Source of the DNA: Algibacter sp. L3A6
GTDB lineage: Bacteria > Bacteroidota > Bacteroidia > Flavobacteriales > Flavobacteriaceae
Assembly (NCBI RefSeq): GCF_009796825.1
Contig: NZ_CP047030.1
Span: forward strand, 4,554,331-4,618,330
Length of the DNA stretch: 64,000 bases
Direction of reading: 5' to 3'
Shown one piece after another: positions 51,121-60,784 of the stretch; position 1 is the stretch's first letter, and every line of letters starts with the position of its first letter. The notes under the pieces are model-generated. The model did not search any database. It was given only the letters and a program-made list of their open reading frames with translations, and was not told the origin of the DNA. Position numbers and translations under genes: made by a program.

Positions 51121-51450
51121 TTACTCTTGAGTATCTTCTTCTGTATTTCTAAAATAAATTTTATCTGTTAACCATTCTTGAACAGCTAATGAATGAGGTT
51201 TTGGTAATTTTTCGTAAAATTTAGACACCTCAATTTGCTCCTTATTTTCAAAGATCTCTTCAAGACTATCGTTATAAGTAGCAAATTCTTCTAACTTATC
51301 GATTAATTCTTTTTTAATCTCCGTATTAATTTGCTCTGCACGTCTTGATATGATTGAAATTGACTCGTAGATGTTATCTGTTGGCTCATCTATTTGATTT
51401 CTATCATACGTAATCGTATTAACGGGAGCATTGGTTTTCTTTAAATCCAT
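51121..51450 (-). CDS. rpoZ: DNA-directed RNA polymerase omega subunit (Bacteroidota type)
   Basis: A 109-residue protein of Bacteroidota RpoZ type. NIYESISIISRRAEQINTEIKKEL near residue 27 is the conserved helical core, followed by an acidic EEFATYNDSLEEIFENKEQIEV segment. Omega stabilises the beta-prime subunit. It lies 14 bases after bamD and about 105 before coaBC, an arrangement typical of flavobacteria. Confidence 0.88.
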   Translation of the reverse strand: MDLKKTNAPVNTITYDRNQIDEPTDNIYESISIISRRAEQINTEIKKELIDKLEEFATYNDSLEEIFENKEQIEVSKFYEKLPKPHSLAVQEWLTDKIYFRNTEEDTQE

Positions 51451-51464
51451 TTTGGTCTTGTTAT

Positions 51465-52265
51465 TTAACTTTTTGTGCTATATTTTTCTAAAGCGCCGTT
51501 TAATTCTCCTGCCATATCATCTGCTTGCGAAATGAACTCAGAGTTTACATAAGCTTTTTTAAAGCTTTCGTAAAATTCTTTAGCTTGTTTTAAACGTACT
51601 TCTTTTTTTCGTTCTACACTATTCATTGCTAATTTATGTGCAGAATCTAATCTGTAAAACAAAGCTTTCTCTCTTAAAGAAGATCCTGGAAAATCGAAAA
51701 TAAAATTATTAAATGATTTTATTGACGCTTCAAAATCTGATATTAAATTGTACTGCTTTGCTATACTATATGCTTTATTCTCTAATTTAAAATCTAACTC
51801 TTGTACCAAAGTATTTGCATCGGCAACATATTTAGATTCTGGAAACACATTAATAAATGTTTGCAATTTCTCAATAGCTTCAACCGTTTGCTTTTGATCT
51901 TTAGTATAAGCTGGTGAAAGCATTGAATAACTTTTTGCACTTAAAAAGGAAGCTTCTTCTTGCTTTTCACTATTTGGATAACTTGATGCAAAACGCTCGA
52001 ACTGATACCCTGCTACATAATAATCTCCCATTTCATAGAAAGAATTAGAATATAAATACATTAATTTTTCTGCTTGAGGCTTTCCTCTATAATTAGGTAC
52101 AATTTGAGCAAATAACCTATTGGCTTTAGCAAACTTACCTTCGTTATATAATTCTTCACCCATTTTAAATTTAGTGGCAATATCTTCAGATTTTAAAACC
52201 TTTTGATACTCGCTACAACTACTTAAAACAGTGAATACTAATAAAATGTAAAAAAACTTTTTCAT
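51465..52265 (-). CDS. bamD: Outer membrane protein assembly factor BamD
   Basis: A 266-residue lipoprotein with signal MKKFFYILLVFTVLSSC (Cys17), then five TPR-like helical repeats (MGEELYNEGKFAKANRLFAQIVPNYRGKPQAEK near residue 35, and later FINVFPESKYVADAN). BamD is part of the BAM complex that inserts beta-barrel proteins into the outer membrane. It is the start of the bamD-rpoZ pair, with a -7 box at 52283-52290. Confidence 0.92.
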   Translation of the reverse strand: MKKFFYILLVFTVLSSCSEYQKVLKSEDIATKFKMGEELYNEGKFAKANRLFAQIVPNYRGKPQAEKLMYLYSNSFYEMGDYYVAGYQFERFASSYPNSEKQEEASFLSAKSYSMLSPAYTKDQKQTVEAIEKLQTFINVFPESKYVADANTLVQELDFKLENKAYSIAKQYNLISDFEASIKSFNNFIFDFPGSSLREKALFYRLDSAHKLAMNSVERKKEVRLKQAKEFYESFKKAYVNSEFISQADDMAGELNGALEKYSTKS

Positions 52266-52282
52266 AAATATAAAAGAGGATG

Positions 52283-52290
52283 CAAAATTA
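52283..52290 (-). promoter_or_regulatory. -7 box for bamD-rpoZ
   Basis: TAATTTTG on the minus strand matches TAnnTTTG, 17 bases before the bamD ATG at 52265. Confidence 0.45.
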
Positions 52291-52402
52291 GGTTAATAAT
52301 ATGGATATTAAAAATATTATTTTCAATCCAAACTTTTGCTAAAATAGAGGCTTAAACCCAGTAATCATAAGGTTTAAGTTATATTTAACACTGAAAAAAT
52401 AT

Positions 52403-53281
52403 TTAATAAGCTTCTACAAAATCTTTAATTTTTTGCTTTAAAGCATCTGTTGCGGGCACTAAAGGCAACCTCACAGTATCTTCACATAAGCCTAAAGCTT
52501 GAAAAACGGCTTTAATTCCAGAGGGGTTATTCTCCTCGAATATATAATCGATAACATTCATTAATTTAAAATGAAGTTTGTAAGCCGCTTTATTATCTCC
52601 TTTTAATCCTAAACGAATCATTTCAGAGAAATCTTTAGGAAAAGCTTGCCCTATTACAGAGATAACTCCAGCCCCACCTGCTAAAACAATAGATAATGCT
52701 AAATCATCATCCCCTGAAATCACTAAAAAATCTTCTGGTTTATTCTTTATTAATTGTAAATATTGAGCCACGTTATTTCCTGCTTCTTTTACAGCAATAA
52801 CATTTTTAAAATCGTTTGCCAATCTTAAAGTTGTATTAACATCCATATTTTTAGATGTTCTACCTGGTACATTATAAAGTATAATGTCTACAGGCGAAAC
52901 TTCGGATATAGCTTTAAAATGCTGATAAATTCCTTCTTGAGTTGGCTTACTGTAATAAGGTGTAACCGATAAAATAGCATCTATACCACTTAAATCTGTT
53001 GTCTTAATTTCTTCAATAACCTGCATAGTGTTATTGCCACCAATACCTAAAACTAAGGGCACACGACCGTTATTAGCTTTAGCAATAGTTGCAACAATAG
53101 CTTTCTTTTCGTCTTTAGTAATTGTTACACTCTCGGCAGTTGTACCGCTAATTACCAAATACTCTGTGCCATTATCAATATTGAAGTTTACAATATTGGT
53201 TAATGCTTCATGATTTACTGTTAAATCATCATTAAAAGGCGTTACCAATGCCACTCCAGTTCCAAGAAACTTACTATTCAT
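52403..53281 (-). CDS. dapA: 4-hydroxy-tetrahydrodipicolinate synthase
   Basis: A 292-residue TIM barrel aldolase of standard length, making the first committed lysine/diaminopimelate intermediate. Key residues are SGTTAES at 45-51, Tyr136 in IILYNVPGRTS and the Schiff-base Lys165 in VIAVKEAGNN. The gene begins 1 base after the DUF6913 stop and ends about 137 bases before bamD; by position it could share the promoter at 53820-53827. Confidence 0.97.
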   Translation of the reverse strand: MNSKFLGTGVALVTPFNDDLTVNHEALTNIVNFNIDNGTEYLVISGTTAESVTITKDEKKAIVATIAKANNGRVPLVLGIGGNNTMQVIEEIKTTDLSGIDAILSVTPYYSKPTQEGIYQHFKAISEVSPVDIILYNVPGRTSKNMDVNTTLRLANDFKNVIAVKEAGNNVAQYLQLIKNKPEDFLVISGDDDLALSIVLAGGAGVISVIGQAFPKDFSEMIRLGLKGDNKAAYKLHFKLMNVIDYIFEENNPSGIKAVFQALGLCEDTVRLPLVPATDALKQKIKDFVEAY

Positions 53282-53282
53282 T

Positions 53283-53801
53283 CTAAATTTTATTTAATAT
53301 TTTTAAGTATTTAAAAGTTTCGGTTTTAAATAAATCGAACTCTTTTAAGTTTGTTTTTATAATTAAATCGTTAATCCGCTCATCACTTTGCAATATTCCA
53401 ATCTTAAATTTCGCCTTAGATTTCGCAGTAATTAGCTTCAATTCTAAAATATCGGTATCGTAATAGCTAACTAAAACATCAAATTTAGTATTTAAAAACC
53501 CTTCTAATTCTGGATTTTTAATAGCGCCTCTCCAACCAAAATCTTTAGGATTATAACAACTATCCCAAGTCTTTAAATCTTCTTTTTCATTCTGAGAAAA
53601 GGCTATGATTTTCAATTTATTAGACTTTACTTTTAGGGTATCTGCTAACGAATTGAACATCTCAAAATCGTCAATTTCATCTAAATTTAGAATCACCCCT
53701 AAACTCTCAACATCACTATCGGCAACCTCCAATTGGCGTTCCAATAATAATTTGTTCAAGTATTTTTTATTAGATTTTTCTTTAAAACCCTTTAAAATCA
53801 T
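53283..53801 (-). CDS. DUF6913 family protein
   Basis: A 172-residue soluble protein recurrently placed upstream of dapA in flavobacteria. It begins MILKGFKEKSNKKYLNKLLLERQ and contains ESLGVILNLDEIDDFEMFNSLAD near residue 33, CYNPKDFGWRGAIKNPELEGFL near residue 82 and DVLVSYYDTDILELKLITAKSKAKFKIGI near residue 108. Function unknown. It is separated from dapA by 1 base, so the two are co-transcribed. A -7 box is at 53820-53827. Confidence 0.8.
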   Translation of the reverse strand: MILKGFKEKSNKKYLNKLLLERQLEVADSDVESLGVILNLDEIDDFEMFNSLADTLKVKSNKLKIIAFSQNEKEDLKTWDSCYNPKDFGWRGAIKNPELEGFLNTKFDVLVSYYDTDILELKLITAKSKAKFKIGILQSDERINDLIIKTNLKEFDLFKTETFKYLKILNKI

Positions 53802-53819
53802 TTACCTTTATCCTTTGCG

Positions 53820-53827
53820 CAAAGGTA
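53820..53827 (-). promoter_or_regulatory. -7 box for DUF6913-dapA
   Basis: TACCTTTG on the minus strand matches TAnnTTTG, 18 bases before the ATG at 53801. Confidence 0.45.
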
Positions 53828-53859
53828 GCAAAAGTACATTCAAAAAATTAGTTTAATAT

Positions 53860-54618
53860 ATGAGGATTACATATTTATTTATTTTGTTAAATATTTTTGT
53901 TTTTTCAGGGTGTAAAGATCAAAAATTACATCTCACAAAAATTGAAGGTAAGCAAATTACCATTACAGATTCTTTAGGCGGGAATAGTGAAATTGAAGCT
54001 TACATAAAACCTTTTAAAGATAGAATTGAAAAAGATCTTGATAGCGTTTTAGCCTATTCTGCAGACACCTACACTAAAAAAGATGGAGAATACAATACTG
54101 CTATAGGTAATTTTATGGCCGACGCCGTTTACAGCGAATCTAATCCGATTTTTAAAAGTAGAACCGGAAAAGACATTGATATGGTTTTACTAAATCATGG
54201 TGGTATTCGCTCTATTTTATCAAAAGGAAATGTTTCAAAACGAACCGCTTTTGGCTTAATGCCTTTTGAAAACAGCATTGTTGTTGTGGCGCTAAAAGGC
54301 GAACAAGTAGATAGTATAATGCATTACTTATCTCGCGGAAAACGAGCACATCCGGTTTCTGGAATTAAATTAACATTAGACAAAGATTCTAATATTCTTG
54401 AAGCTAAAGTAAATGGTAAAAGCATAGAAAAAGATAAAACTTACTATGTTGCAACAAACGATTATTTGTACAGTGGAGGCGATAATATGACCTTCTTTAA
54501 AACAAACGATAGTCTATATGTTTTAGATTATAAAATAAGAAATGCGCTAATTGATAAGTTTATGAAACTGGACACCATTAACCCGGTTATAGACGATAGA
54601 TTCACTCAAATTAAATAA
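53860..54618 (+). CDS. 5'-nucleotidase C-terminal domain lipoprotein
   Basis: A 252-residue protein with a lipoprotein-type signal (MRITYLFILLNIFVFSGC, Cys18). It corresponds to the C-terminal half of UshA-type 5'-nucleotidases: GEYNTAIGNFMADAVYSE near residue 87, DMVLLNHGGIRSIL near residue 107 and AFGLMPFENSIVVVALKGEQVDSIMHYL near residue 129, which position the substrate base. The partner metallophosphatase gene starts 1 base after its stop codon, so one enzyme function is split in two, with the C-terminal half encoded first. Confidence 0.9.
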   Translation: MRITYLFILLNIFVFSGCKDQKLHLTKIEGKQITITDSLGGNSEIEAYIKPFKDRIEKDLDSVLAYSADTYTKKDGEYNTAIGNFMADAVYSESNPIFKSRTGKDIDMVLLNHGGIRSILSKGNVSKRTAFGLMPFENSIVVVALKGEQVDSIMHYLSRGKRAHPVSGIKLTLDKDSNILEAKVNGKSIEKDKTYYVATNDYLYSGGDNMTFFKTNDSLYVLDYKIRNALIDKFMKLDTINPVIDDRFTQIK

Positions 54619-54619
54619 T

Positions 54620-55537
54620 ATGAAACGTAGAGACTTTATACAACAAGCCACAGCTGGAACTGCATTAGTTACACTTGGCAGCATGGGACTTCAATCGTTT
54701 ACTACGCTTGATAAAACATCTAAAATAACAATTCTACATACTAACGATGTACATAGCCACATTGATGCTTTTGGACCTGAAGATGGGCGAAACGCAAACA
54801 AAGGTGGTGTTGCACGTAGAGCAAATTTAGTAGATGCTATAAGGAAGGAAAACCCTAACACTTTACTATTAGATGCTGGTGACATTTTTCAAGGCACACC
54901 CTATTTTAATTATTACGGTGGAGAATTGGAATTTAAACTAATGAGTAAATTAAAATATGATGCCGCAACTATTGGTAATCACGATTTTGATAATGGTATC
55001 GATGGTTTGTACGCTCAATTACCACATGCTGAGTTTCCTTTTATTACAGCAAACTACGATTTCTCTAACACTATAATGGACACGCATACCAAACCTTATA
55101 AAACATTTATAAAAGATGGTATTAAAATAGGCGTTTTTGGTTTAGGCATAGAGCTTACTGGCTTGGTAGACAAAAGCATGTTTAAGGAAACAAAGTATTT
55201 AGATCCCGTTGAAACGAGCCAAGAAATGACGCGTATTTTAAAAGAAGATGGACACTGCGATTTAATTATTTGTTTATCTCACTTAGGGTATCATTATAAA
55301 AACAACCCAGATAAAATAGACGATTTAAAACTTGCCGGAGCAACAAAAGATATCGATTTAATTATCGGTGGCCACACGCATACATTCTTAAAAAAACCAA
55401 CAGTTGTAAAAAATATTGACGGCAAAAACACACTTGTTAATCAAGTAGGTTGCTATGGTATTAACCTAGGTAAAATAGATTTCTATTTCGATTCCGATAA
55501 AAACAAATCGGCTAACGGAACTTCGATTATTGTGTAA
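54620..55537 (+). CDS. 5'-nucleotidase/metallophosphatase N-terminal domain protein
   Basis: A 305-residue protein with a twin-arginine type signal (MKRRDFIQQATAGTALVTLG). The calcineurin-like phosphoesterase motifs are all present: ILHTNDVHSH near residue 36, LLDAGDIFQG near residue 82, IGNHDFDNG near residue 115, CLSHLGYH near residue 217 and IIGGHTHTF near residue 250. It matches the N-terminal catalytic half of UshA-type 5'-nucleotidases acting on nucleotides outside the membrane. The C-terminal half is encoded by the gene ending 1 base upstream. Confidence 0.93.
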   Translation: MKRRDFIQQATAGTALVTLGSMGLQSFTTLDKTSKITILHTNDVHSHIDAFGPEDGRNANKGGVARRANLVDAIRKENPNTLLLDAGDIFQGTPYFNYYGGELEFKLMSKLKYDAATIGNHDFDNGIDGLYAQLPHAEFPFITANYDFSNTIMDTHTKPYKTFIKDGIKIGVFGLGIELTGLVDKSMFKETKYLDPVETSQEMTRILKEDGHCDLIICLSHLGYHYKNNPDKIDDLKLAGATKDIDLIIGGHTHTFLKKPTVVKNIDGKNTLVNQVGCYGINLGKIDFYFDSDKNKSANGTSIIV

Positions 55538-55590
55538 TGCTATACTTATCCATGAACTGAAATTAAGAATACCTTTAAAAAGAGTATCAC

Positions 55591-56334
55591 ATGTTTAGAC
55601 ATCAAGGCAAAAGCAGAACTTTAAAACATAACCTGCAAATTGCCACTGTTTTGTCTTTAGCTGCCGGAATAATAAATGTTACCGGATTTTTATCATTTAA
55701 GCAATTAACCACAAATGTAACAGGGCATTTTGCGCTCTTTATATACGATCTGGCAAATTTTAAATTCTGGAAAGGTACTATCTATTTTTTATATATTTTC
55801 TCCTTTCTTCTTGGTTCTTTTGCTTCCAGTTTTTTAATTGAAAAATATAGGGTTAACAAACAACTCAACGTTTTTGTTATCCCTACTGTAATAGAAAGTC
55901 TCATTTTAATTTCTATTGCAGTAATAAGCAACTTTGTAGAAATAACTTATCCTAATTTTATAGTCTTTGCAATGTTGTTCGCTATGGGTTTACAAAACTC
56001 ATTTGTTACTAAAATTTCAAACGCAGTAGTAAGAACAACGCATCTCACAGGCCTTTTTACAGATTTGGGTATAGATTTGTCCCATTTATTATTCCCAGAA
56101 TCTCATCCTGATCGAGCCAAGTTAAAAGAGAATATTAAGTTACGTATATATATAATTTCTTCTTTCTTTATAGGAGGTTTAATAGGTGGATTTTTTTATT
56201 CTGAACTTCATTTAAAACTAAATACCCTAATACTTGCGGCATTAATTTTACTATCAAGTTTATTTTACGACGACTTTAGATATCAACTCATAAAAACAAA
56301 AAGAAAGTACACGCAACGAAAAAACCTTACTTAA
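55591..56334 (+). CDS. DUF1275 (YoaK-like) membrane protein
   Basis: A 247-residue integral membrane protein with about six hydrophobic segments. LSLAAGIINVTGFLSFKQLTTNVTGHFALF near residue 17 is the DUF1275 signature (GxxxxTGF...TNVTG), repeated in the second half as ALQNSFVTKISNAVVRTTHLTGLFTDLG-type sequence near 135. The function of the family is unknown; transport is suspected. The gene's end overlaps the convergent membrane protein gene by 8 bases. Confidence 0.9.
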   Translation: MFRHQGKSRTLKHNLQIATVLSLAAGIINVTGFLSFKQLTTNVTGHFALFIYDLANFKFWKGTIYFLYIFSFLLGSFASSFLIEKYRVNKQLNVFVIPTVIESLILISIAVISNFVEITYPNFIVFAMLFAMGLQNSFVTKISNAVVRTTHLTGLFTDLGIDLSHLLFPESHPDRAKLKENIKLRIYIISSFFIGGLIGGFFYSELHLKLNTLILAALILLSSLFYDDFRYQLIKTKRKYTQRKNLT

Positions 56335-57067
56335 GGTGTGGATAATGCTCGTCTTCTCTAGGGCTAACATTCGGTAATCGGGATTGTTCGTAGAAAAAGT
56401 AAAAAGCCCCTAAAACCAATGTTGTAGCTAGAAAGTTTAATAAGCTACTTTGAGAAATATAAATATTAGCAATATCTATTACTTCGGAAAAAACAAGACA
56501 CAACACACCAAAAAATAAGAAAAGTGATTTTTCGTTATCACGGTAAAAATAATTTAGCAGCGATAAAGACAAAACTAACAGAATGATAATATTGTATATG
56601 TTCTCTAGAAAATAGATACTATTTGTTAATAAATTAGGTTGCTCAATGGCGTATAAAACATAAATTAAATAAGCATCTAAAATGAGTAAAACAAATAAAT
56701 GAATCTTCAAGTTTCTAAACACATATTTAAAGTTTATAGACTGACACATCTTAAAAAACAACATAAAATAAGCCAAAACATATAAACTGTTTCCTAAATA
56801 ATAGGCATATTGGTAATAATCAGAGCTTGTATCAGGGTAAGCAATTTTATCAAAAATAGCCAACAAATCAGCCAATGCAAATAGCACAAAAAACATTAAA
56901 AACAGCTTGTTTTTTGGCTTAACCGAAACCACATAGCGAGCAACCACTAGCGGCACAATAAGCGATTCGAAGTAAAATGCTAAGTCTGGATTTCCGTTAA
57001 ATTCGAAAACAACATAAAAAACATAAACAGCTGCAATTAATATTATAAAGATTTTTGACTTGTACAT
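56327..57067 (-). CDS. Hypothetical polytopic membrane protein (YhhN-like topology)
   Basis: About 246 residues from MYKSKIFIILIAAVYVFYVV; the frame extends 14 codons upstream but the inner ATG gives a cleaner first helix. There are seven or eight hydrophobic segments, with PDLAFYFESLIVPLVVARYV near residue 25 and LFVLFALADLLAIFDKIAYP near residue 58. The topology resembles the YhhN/TMEM86 (lysoplasmalogenase-like) family, but motifs are weak. It is transcribed toward ygh DUF1275 gene, and its end overlaps that gene by 8 bases. Confidence 0.62.
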   Translation of the reverse strand: MYKSKIFIILIAAVYVFYVVFEFNGNPDLAFYFESLIVPLVVARYVVSVKPKNKLFLMFFVLFALADLLAIFDKIAYPDTSSDYYQYAYYLGNSLYVLAYFMLFFKMCQSINFKYVFRNLKIHLFVLLILDAYLIYVLYAIEQPNLLTNSIYFLENIYNIIILLVLSLSLLNYFYRDNEKSLFLFFGVLCLVFSEVIDIANIYISQSSLLNFLATTLVLGAFYFFYEQSRLPNVSPREDEHYPHLK

Positions 57068-57144
57068 ATTTGCTTCTAAAATCGAAACAAATATAAACAA
57101 ATAGCTCAATTTGATAGAGTTAAAATGCTTTTAATCGATTATTT

Positions 57145-59148
57145 TTATTCAAAACCTATCTTTTGCAAGAATTCAGCCTCACTAATCAATTCTACATTTA
57201 ACTTCTCTGCTTTCTCTTTTTTACTAGGTCCCATTTTATCTCCAGCAACTATAAAACTTGTTTTAGATGAGATAGAACTACTAACTTTCCCTCCATTATC
57301 CTCAATAAGCTTCTTCAGTTCATTTCTAGAAACAGTTTCAAAAACTCCAGTAACAACTATAGATTGTCCGGTAAGTAAACTCGTTTTACCAACCAATTCT
57401 TCTGCCGACATTTCTAACTGAACACCAAAAGATTTTAATCGGTTTATAATATTATTATTTTCTTCGGAAGCAAAAAACAAACAAACGCTCTCTGCTATTT
57501 TAATTCCTATTTCATCAACATTAACAAGTGCTTCTTGTGATGCTTCCTGAACCGCATCAATACTTTTATAATGCCTTGCTAACTTTTTAGCTACTGTTTC
57601 ACCAACATAGCGAATACCTAAAGCAAAAAGAACACGCTCGAAAGGTATATTTTTAGATTGTTCTACACCTTGAATTAATTTTTCAGCACTTTTATCTGCC
57701 ATACGTTCCAGCGGAATAACTTGCTCCTTTGTCAATTCATATAACTCGGAATAATTAGAAATCAAACCTTCATTAACTAAAAGCGCAACCGTTTCACCTC
57801 CTAAACCATCAATATCCATCGCTTTACGCGAAATATAATGCTGAATTCTTCCAATAATTTGAGGATTACATCCATTATAATTCGGGCAATAATGTTGTGC
57901 TTCACCAACTTTACGCTCTAAAGCAGTATCACATTCCGGACAATGGGTTATATATAATGTAGGTTCAGAATTTGCTGGTCGCTCACTTAAATCGACACCC
58001 AAAATTTTAGGTATTATCTCCCCTCCTTTTTCAACATAAACCATATCACCAACACGAATATCGTGCTTTTCTATTTGATCTGCATTATGTAAAGACGCAC
58101 GCTTAACCGTTGTTCCTGCTAATTCTACAGGCTCTAAATTTGCTACAGGCGTAATAGCTCCCGTTCTACCAACTTGGTAAGATATACTGTTTAATCGAGT
58201 AGAAACCTGCTCGGCTTTAAATTTGTAAGCCATAGCCCAACGTGGTGCTTTGGATGTAAAACCAAGCTCCTCTTGCTGCTGCAAACTATTTACTTTTACA
58301 ACAACACCATCAGTTTCAAAAGGAAGATCATGACGATGTATATCCCAATAATTTATAAAGTCTAAAACTTCGTCTATAGAATTTGCTAGTTTAGCAACTT
58401 CAGGAACTTTAAAACCCCATTGACGTGCTTTTTCTAAACTCTCAAACTGATTAGAAACACCTAGATTTCCACCTGTTAAATTATACAACAAACACTCCAA
58501 AGGACGCTTAGCAACTTCTGCGCTATCTTGCAACTTCAAACTTCCTGACGCTGTATTTCTCGGGTTTCTATAAGGCTCTTCTCCTATTTCAATCCGGTCT
58601 TCGTTCATTTTATTAAACCCTTCAAAAGGCAATACAATTTCTCCTCGAATATCAAATATTGGAGGAAAATCACCTTTCAATTTTAAAGGTACAGACTTTA
58701 TAGTTTTTACGTTAGCCGTAACATTATCGCCCTGAAAACCATCACCACGAGTTACCGCTTTTTCCAACACACCATTAATATATGTTAAACTTATGGATGC
58801 ACCATCATATTTTAACTCACAAGTATATTGAACATCACCATCTATCATTTTTTTAATTCGCGCTTCCCAATCGAGCAAATCTTCTTTAGAATATGAATTA
58901 TCTAAAGAATACATACGCTGCGCATGCTTAATGGTCTCGAAGTTTTTGGTAACTGCACCACCTACACGTTGCGTTGGCGAATTAGCATCGGTAAACTCAG
59001 GATGTTTAGCTTCTAAAGCTTGAAGTTCTTTTAACTTTATATCGAAATCGTAATCGGAAATAGTCGCATTATCCAACACATAATAATTATGGTTATGCAT
59101 ACGTAATTCGTCACTTAACTCCTGAATTTGCTTTTTAATGTTACTCAT
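57145..59148 (-). CDS. ligA: NAD-dependent DNA ligase
   Basis: A 667-residue enzyme of standard length, sealing nicks in DNA with NAD+. The adenylation motif CELKYDGASISL carries the nucleophile Lys113. The OB-fold, then a four-Cys zinc finger (CPECDTALERKVGEAQHYCPNYNGC) near residue 408, helix-hairpin-helix repeats and a C-terminal BRCT domain (LTGQSIVVTGVFETVSRNELKKLIEDNGGKVS near residue 590) follow in order. It is monocistronic between convergent and same-strand neighbours. Confidence 0.98.
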   Translation of the reverse strand: MSNIKKQIQELSDELRMHNHNYYVLDNATISDYDFDIKLKELQALEAKHPEFTDANSPTQRVGGAVTKNFETIKHAQRMYSLDNSYSKEDLLDWEARIKKMIDGDVQYTCELKYDGASISLTYINGVLEKAVTRGDGFQGDNVTANVKTIKSVPLKLKGDFPPIFDIRGEIVLPFEGFNKMNEDRIEIGEEPYRNPRNTASGSLKLQDSAEVAKRPLECLLYNLTGGNLGVSNQFESLEKARQWGFKVPEVAKLANSIDEVLDFINYWDIHRHDLPFETDGVVVKVNSLQQQEELGFTSKAPRWAMAYKFKAEQVSTRLNSISYQVGRTGAITPVANLEPVELAGTTVKRASLHNADQIEKHDIRVGDMVYVEKGGEIIPKILGVDLSERPANSEPTLYITHCPECDTALERKVGEAQHYCPNYNGCNPQIIGRIQHYISRKAMDIDGLGGETVALLVNEGLISNYSELYELTKEQVIPLERMADKSAEKLIQGVEQSKNIPFERVLFALGIRYVGETVAKKLARHYKSIDAVQEASQEALVNVDEIGIKIAESVCLFFASEENNNIINRLKSFGVQLEMSAEELVGKTSLLTGQSIVVTGVFETVSRNELKKLIEDNGGKVSSSISSKTSFIVAGDKMGPSKKEKAEKLNVELISEAEFLQKIGFE

Positions 59149-59305
59149 TGATGTGGGTATACTTTGCTTGAATTTATATTCAATTGAAATGATTCAGCAC
59201 TTTTAATTTTATGCTTCAAATTTAGGAAATACTATCTAAATAGAAAACTACTGAAAACCATCAATCTCTTATTGTTAAAACTGAAATGGAATTGTTTATT
59301 GCTAG

Positions 59306-60175
59306 TTATAATGTTGCTTGTTTCGTAAAAACACCATTAATCATTCTATCTTTTCTAAACATATCTTGTTTTAAATGGATGTCTTTAAAATGATTTCCTT
59401 TTAATAATTGAATCATCTCGTTTCCTAAATATTCATTTATTTCAAAAAACAGAAGGCCGTTTTCCTTTAAGTTATGACTTGCAAATTCGGTAATAGCTTT
59501 GTAGAATTCCAACGGATTTTCATCATCAACAAAAAGTGCCAAATGCGGTTCATTTTCCAACACGTTAGTTTGCATTAACTTTTTCTCTAAATGACGTACA
59601 TAAGGCGGGTTAGAAACAATGACATCAAATTTAGCATCTTCTAATAATTGCTCACCTTCAACCGATAATATATCTTGATTGGTAAAAGTAATAGCCACCT
59701 GGTTCAACTCGGCATTTTCTCGAGCAACCTTTAAAGCTTCAACACTAACATCTAATGCGAAAACCTTTGCATTTGGTAAGTTTTTGGCAATAGAAATAGC
59801 GATACAACCACTACCAGTACCTATATCTAAAATATTTACGCTTTTATTTTCTTCTACCGATTTTAACACCCAACTTACCAACTCTTCAGTTTCTGGCCTT
59901 GGGATTAAAGTGTTATCGTTTACTTTAAACGTTAATCCGTAAAACTCGGTTTCACCTAAAACATATTGAATTGGTATTTGTTGCTCTAACAACATTAATG
60001 CGTCTAAAATAAGCGCCTCGTTTTCGATTTTTAAATCACGATCCATTGCCAATTGTAAGCGTGTTACTTTATAATAGGTTTCAATTAAAATATAAAAGAA
60101 ACTATCGACTTCTTCTAATTGAAAAAACGGATCTAACTTGTCGTGAAATATTTTCTGAATGTTTTTTAACTTCAT
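59306..60175 (-). CDS. prmC: Peptide chain release factor N5-glutamine methyltransferase
   Basis: A 289-residue SAM-dependent methyltransferase that methylates the GGQ glutamine of release factors. The N-terminal helical part precedes IPRPETEELV near residue 91; motif I DIGTGSGCIAIS lies near residue 117 and the catalytic NPPY motif at 189-192 in VSNPPYVRH. The protein lies between the acetyltransferase gene (61 bases away) and ligA. Confidence 0.97.
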   Translation of the reverse strand: MKLKNIQKIFHDKLDPFFQLEEVDSFFYILIETYYKVTRLQLAMDRDLKIENEALILDALMLLEQQIPIQYVLGETEFYGLTFKVNDNTLIPRPETEELVSWVLKSVEENKSVNILDIGTGSGCIAISIAKNLPNAKVFALDVSVEALKVARENAELNQVAITFTNQDILSVEGEQLLEDAKFDVIVSNPPYVRHLEKKLMQTNVLENEPHLALFVDDENPLEFYKAITEFASHNLKENGLLFFEINEYLGNEMIQLLKGNHFKDIHLKQDMFRKDRMINGVFTKQATL

Positions 60176-60238
60176 TTTTTCAATAATTAGAAATACTTAG
60201 TGCATTTACTCTTGTCAATTTTGATTCAAACTAAAAAA

Positions 60239-60730
60239 CTATAAATCTTTTAGCATCCAAACACCACAAGAAAAGTGCCCAGTATCACCCAAAGCCTTGT
60301 CTAGATGTTTAAATCCATGAGTTTCGTAAATATGAATAGCCGCTTTTAACTGTGTTGACGATTCAATGTAACATTGTTTATACCCCAAAGATTTAGCAGC
60401 TTCTAGGCATTTAGAAAACAACAGCTTACCGTAACCTTTACCTCTAATTTTAGATGAAAAATACATTTTCTGAATTTCACAAACTGTAGTTTCAAAACCG
60501 GCTAATGGCTTTAAACCAACGCCTCCTAAAATTTCACCATCTGCTTCAATAACAAAATAAACATCATTTGTATTTTGGTAAGCCTGAAAAATTTGTTTGG
60601 TTTCTGGATCGGTGTAAGCCGTACCTTCTAAAGGAATATTAAACTCATGAAAACACGCCCTAATAACTTGCTCAATTCCTGAGTTGTCATTAGGCCCAAT
60701 TTCTCGAATAACTATATTATCTTTGCTCAC
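60239..60730 (-). CDS. GNAT family N-acetyltransferase
   Basis: A 163-residue acetyltransferase. Acetyl-CoA contacts are in IQKMYFSSKIRGKGYGKLLFSK (R/QxxGxG/A pattern GKGYG) near residue 88, and the C-terminal IHIYETHGFKHL segment near residue 135 completes the fold. The acceptor is unknown; it resembles PA4534-like proteins with an ELGVYCEK-type loop only in general terms. It lies 63 bases upstream of prmC and is divergent from the LEA-like gene. Confidence 0.9.
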   Translation of the reverse strand: MSKDNIVIREIGPNDNSGIEQVIRACFHEFNIPLEGTAYTDPETKQIFQAYQNTNDVYFVIEADGEILGGVGLKPLAGFETTVCEIQKMYFSSKIRGKGYGKLLFSKCLEAAKSLGYKQCYIESSTQLKAAIHIYETHGFKHLDKALGDTGHFSCGVWMLKDL

Positions 60731-60784
60731 TATAAAACTTTGCTTTTTGTCTGGTGAAGATACAGTAAATCCGAAAAAAACGTA

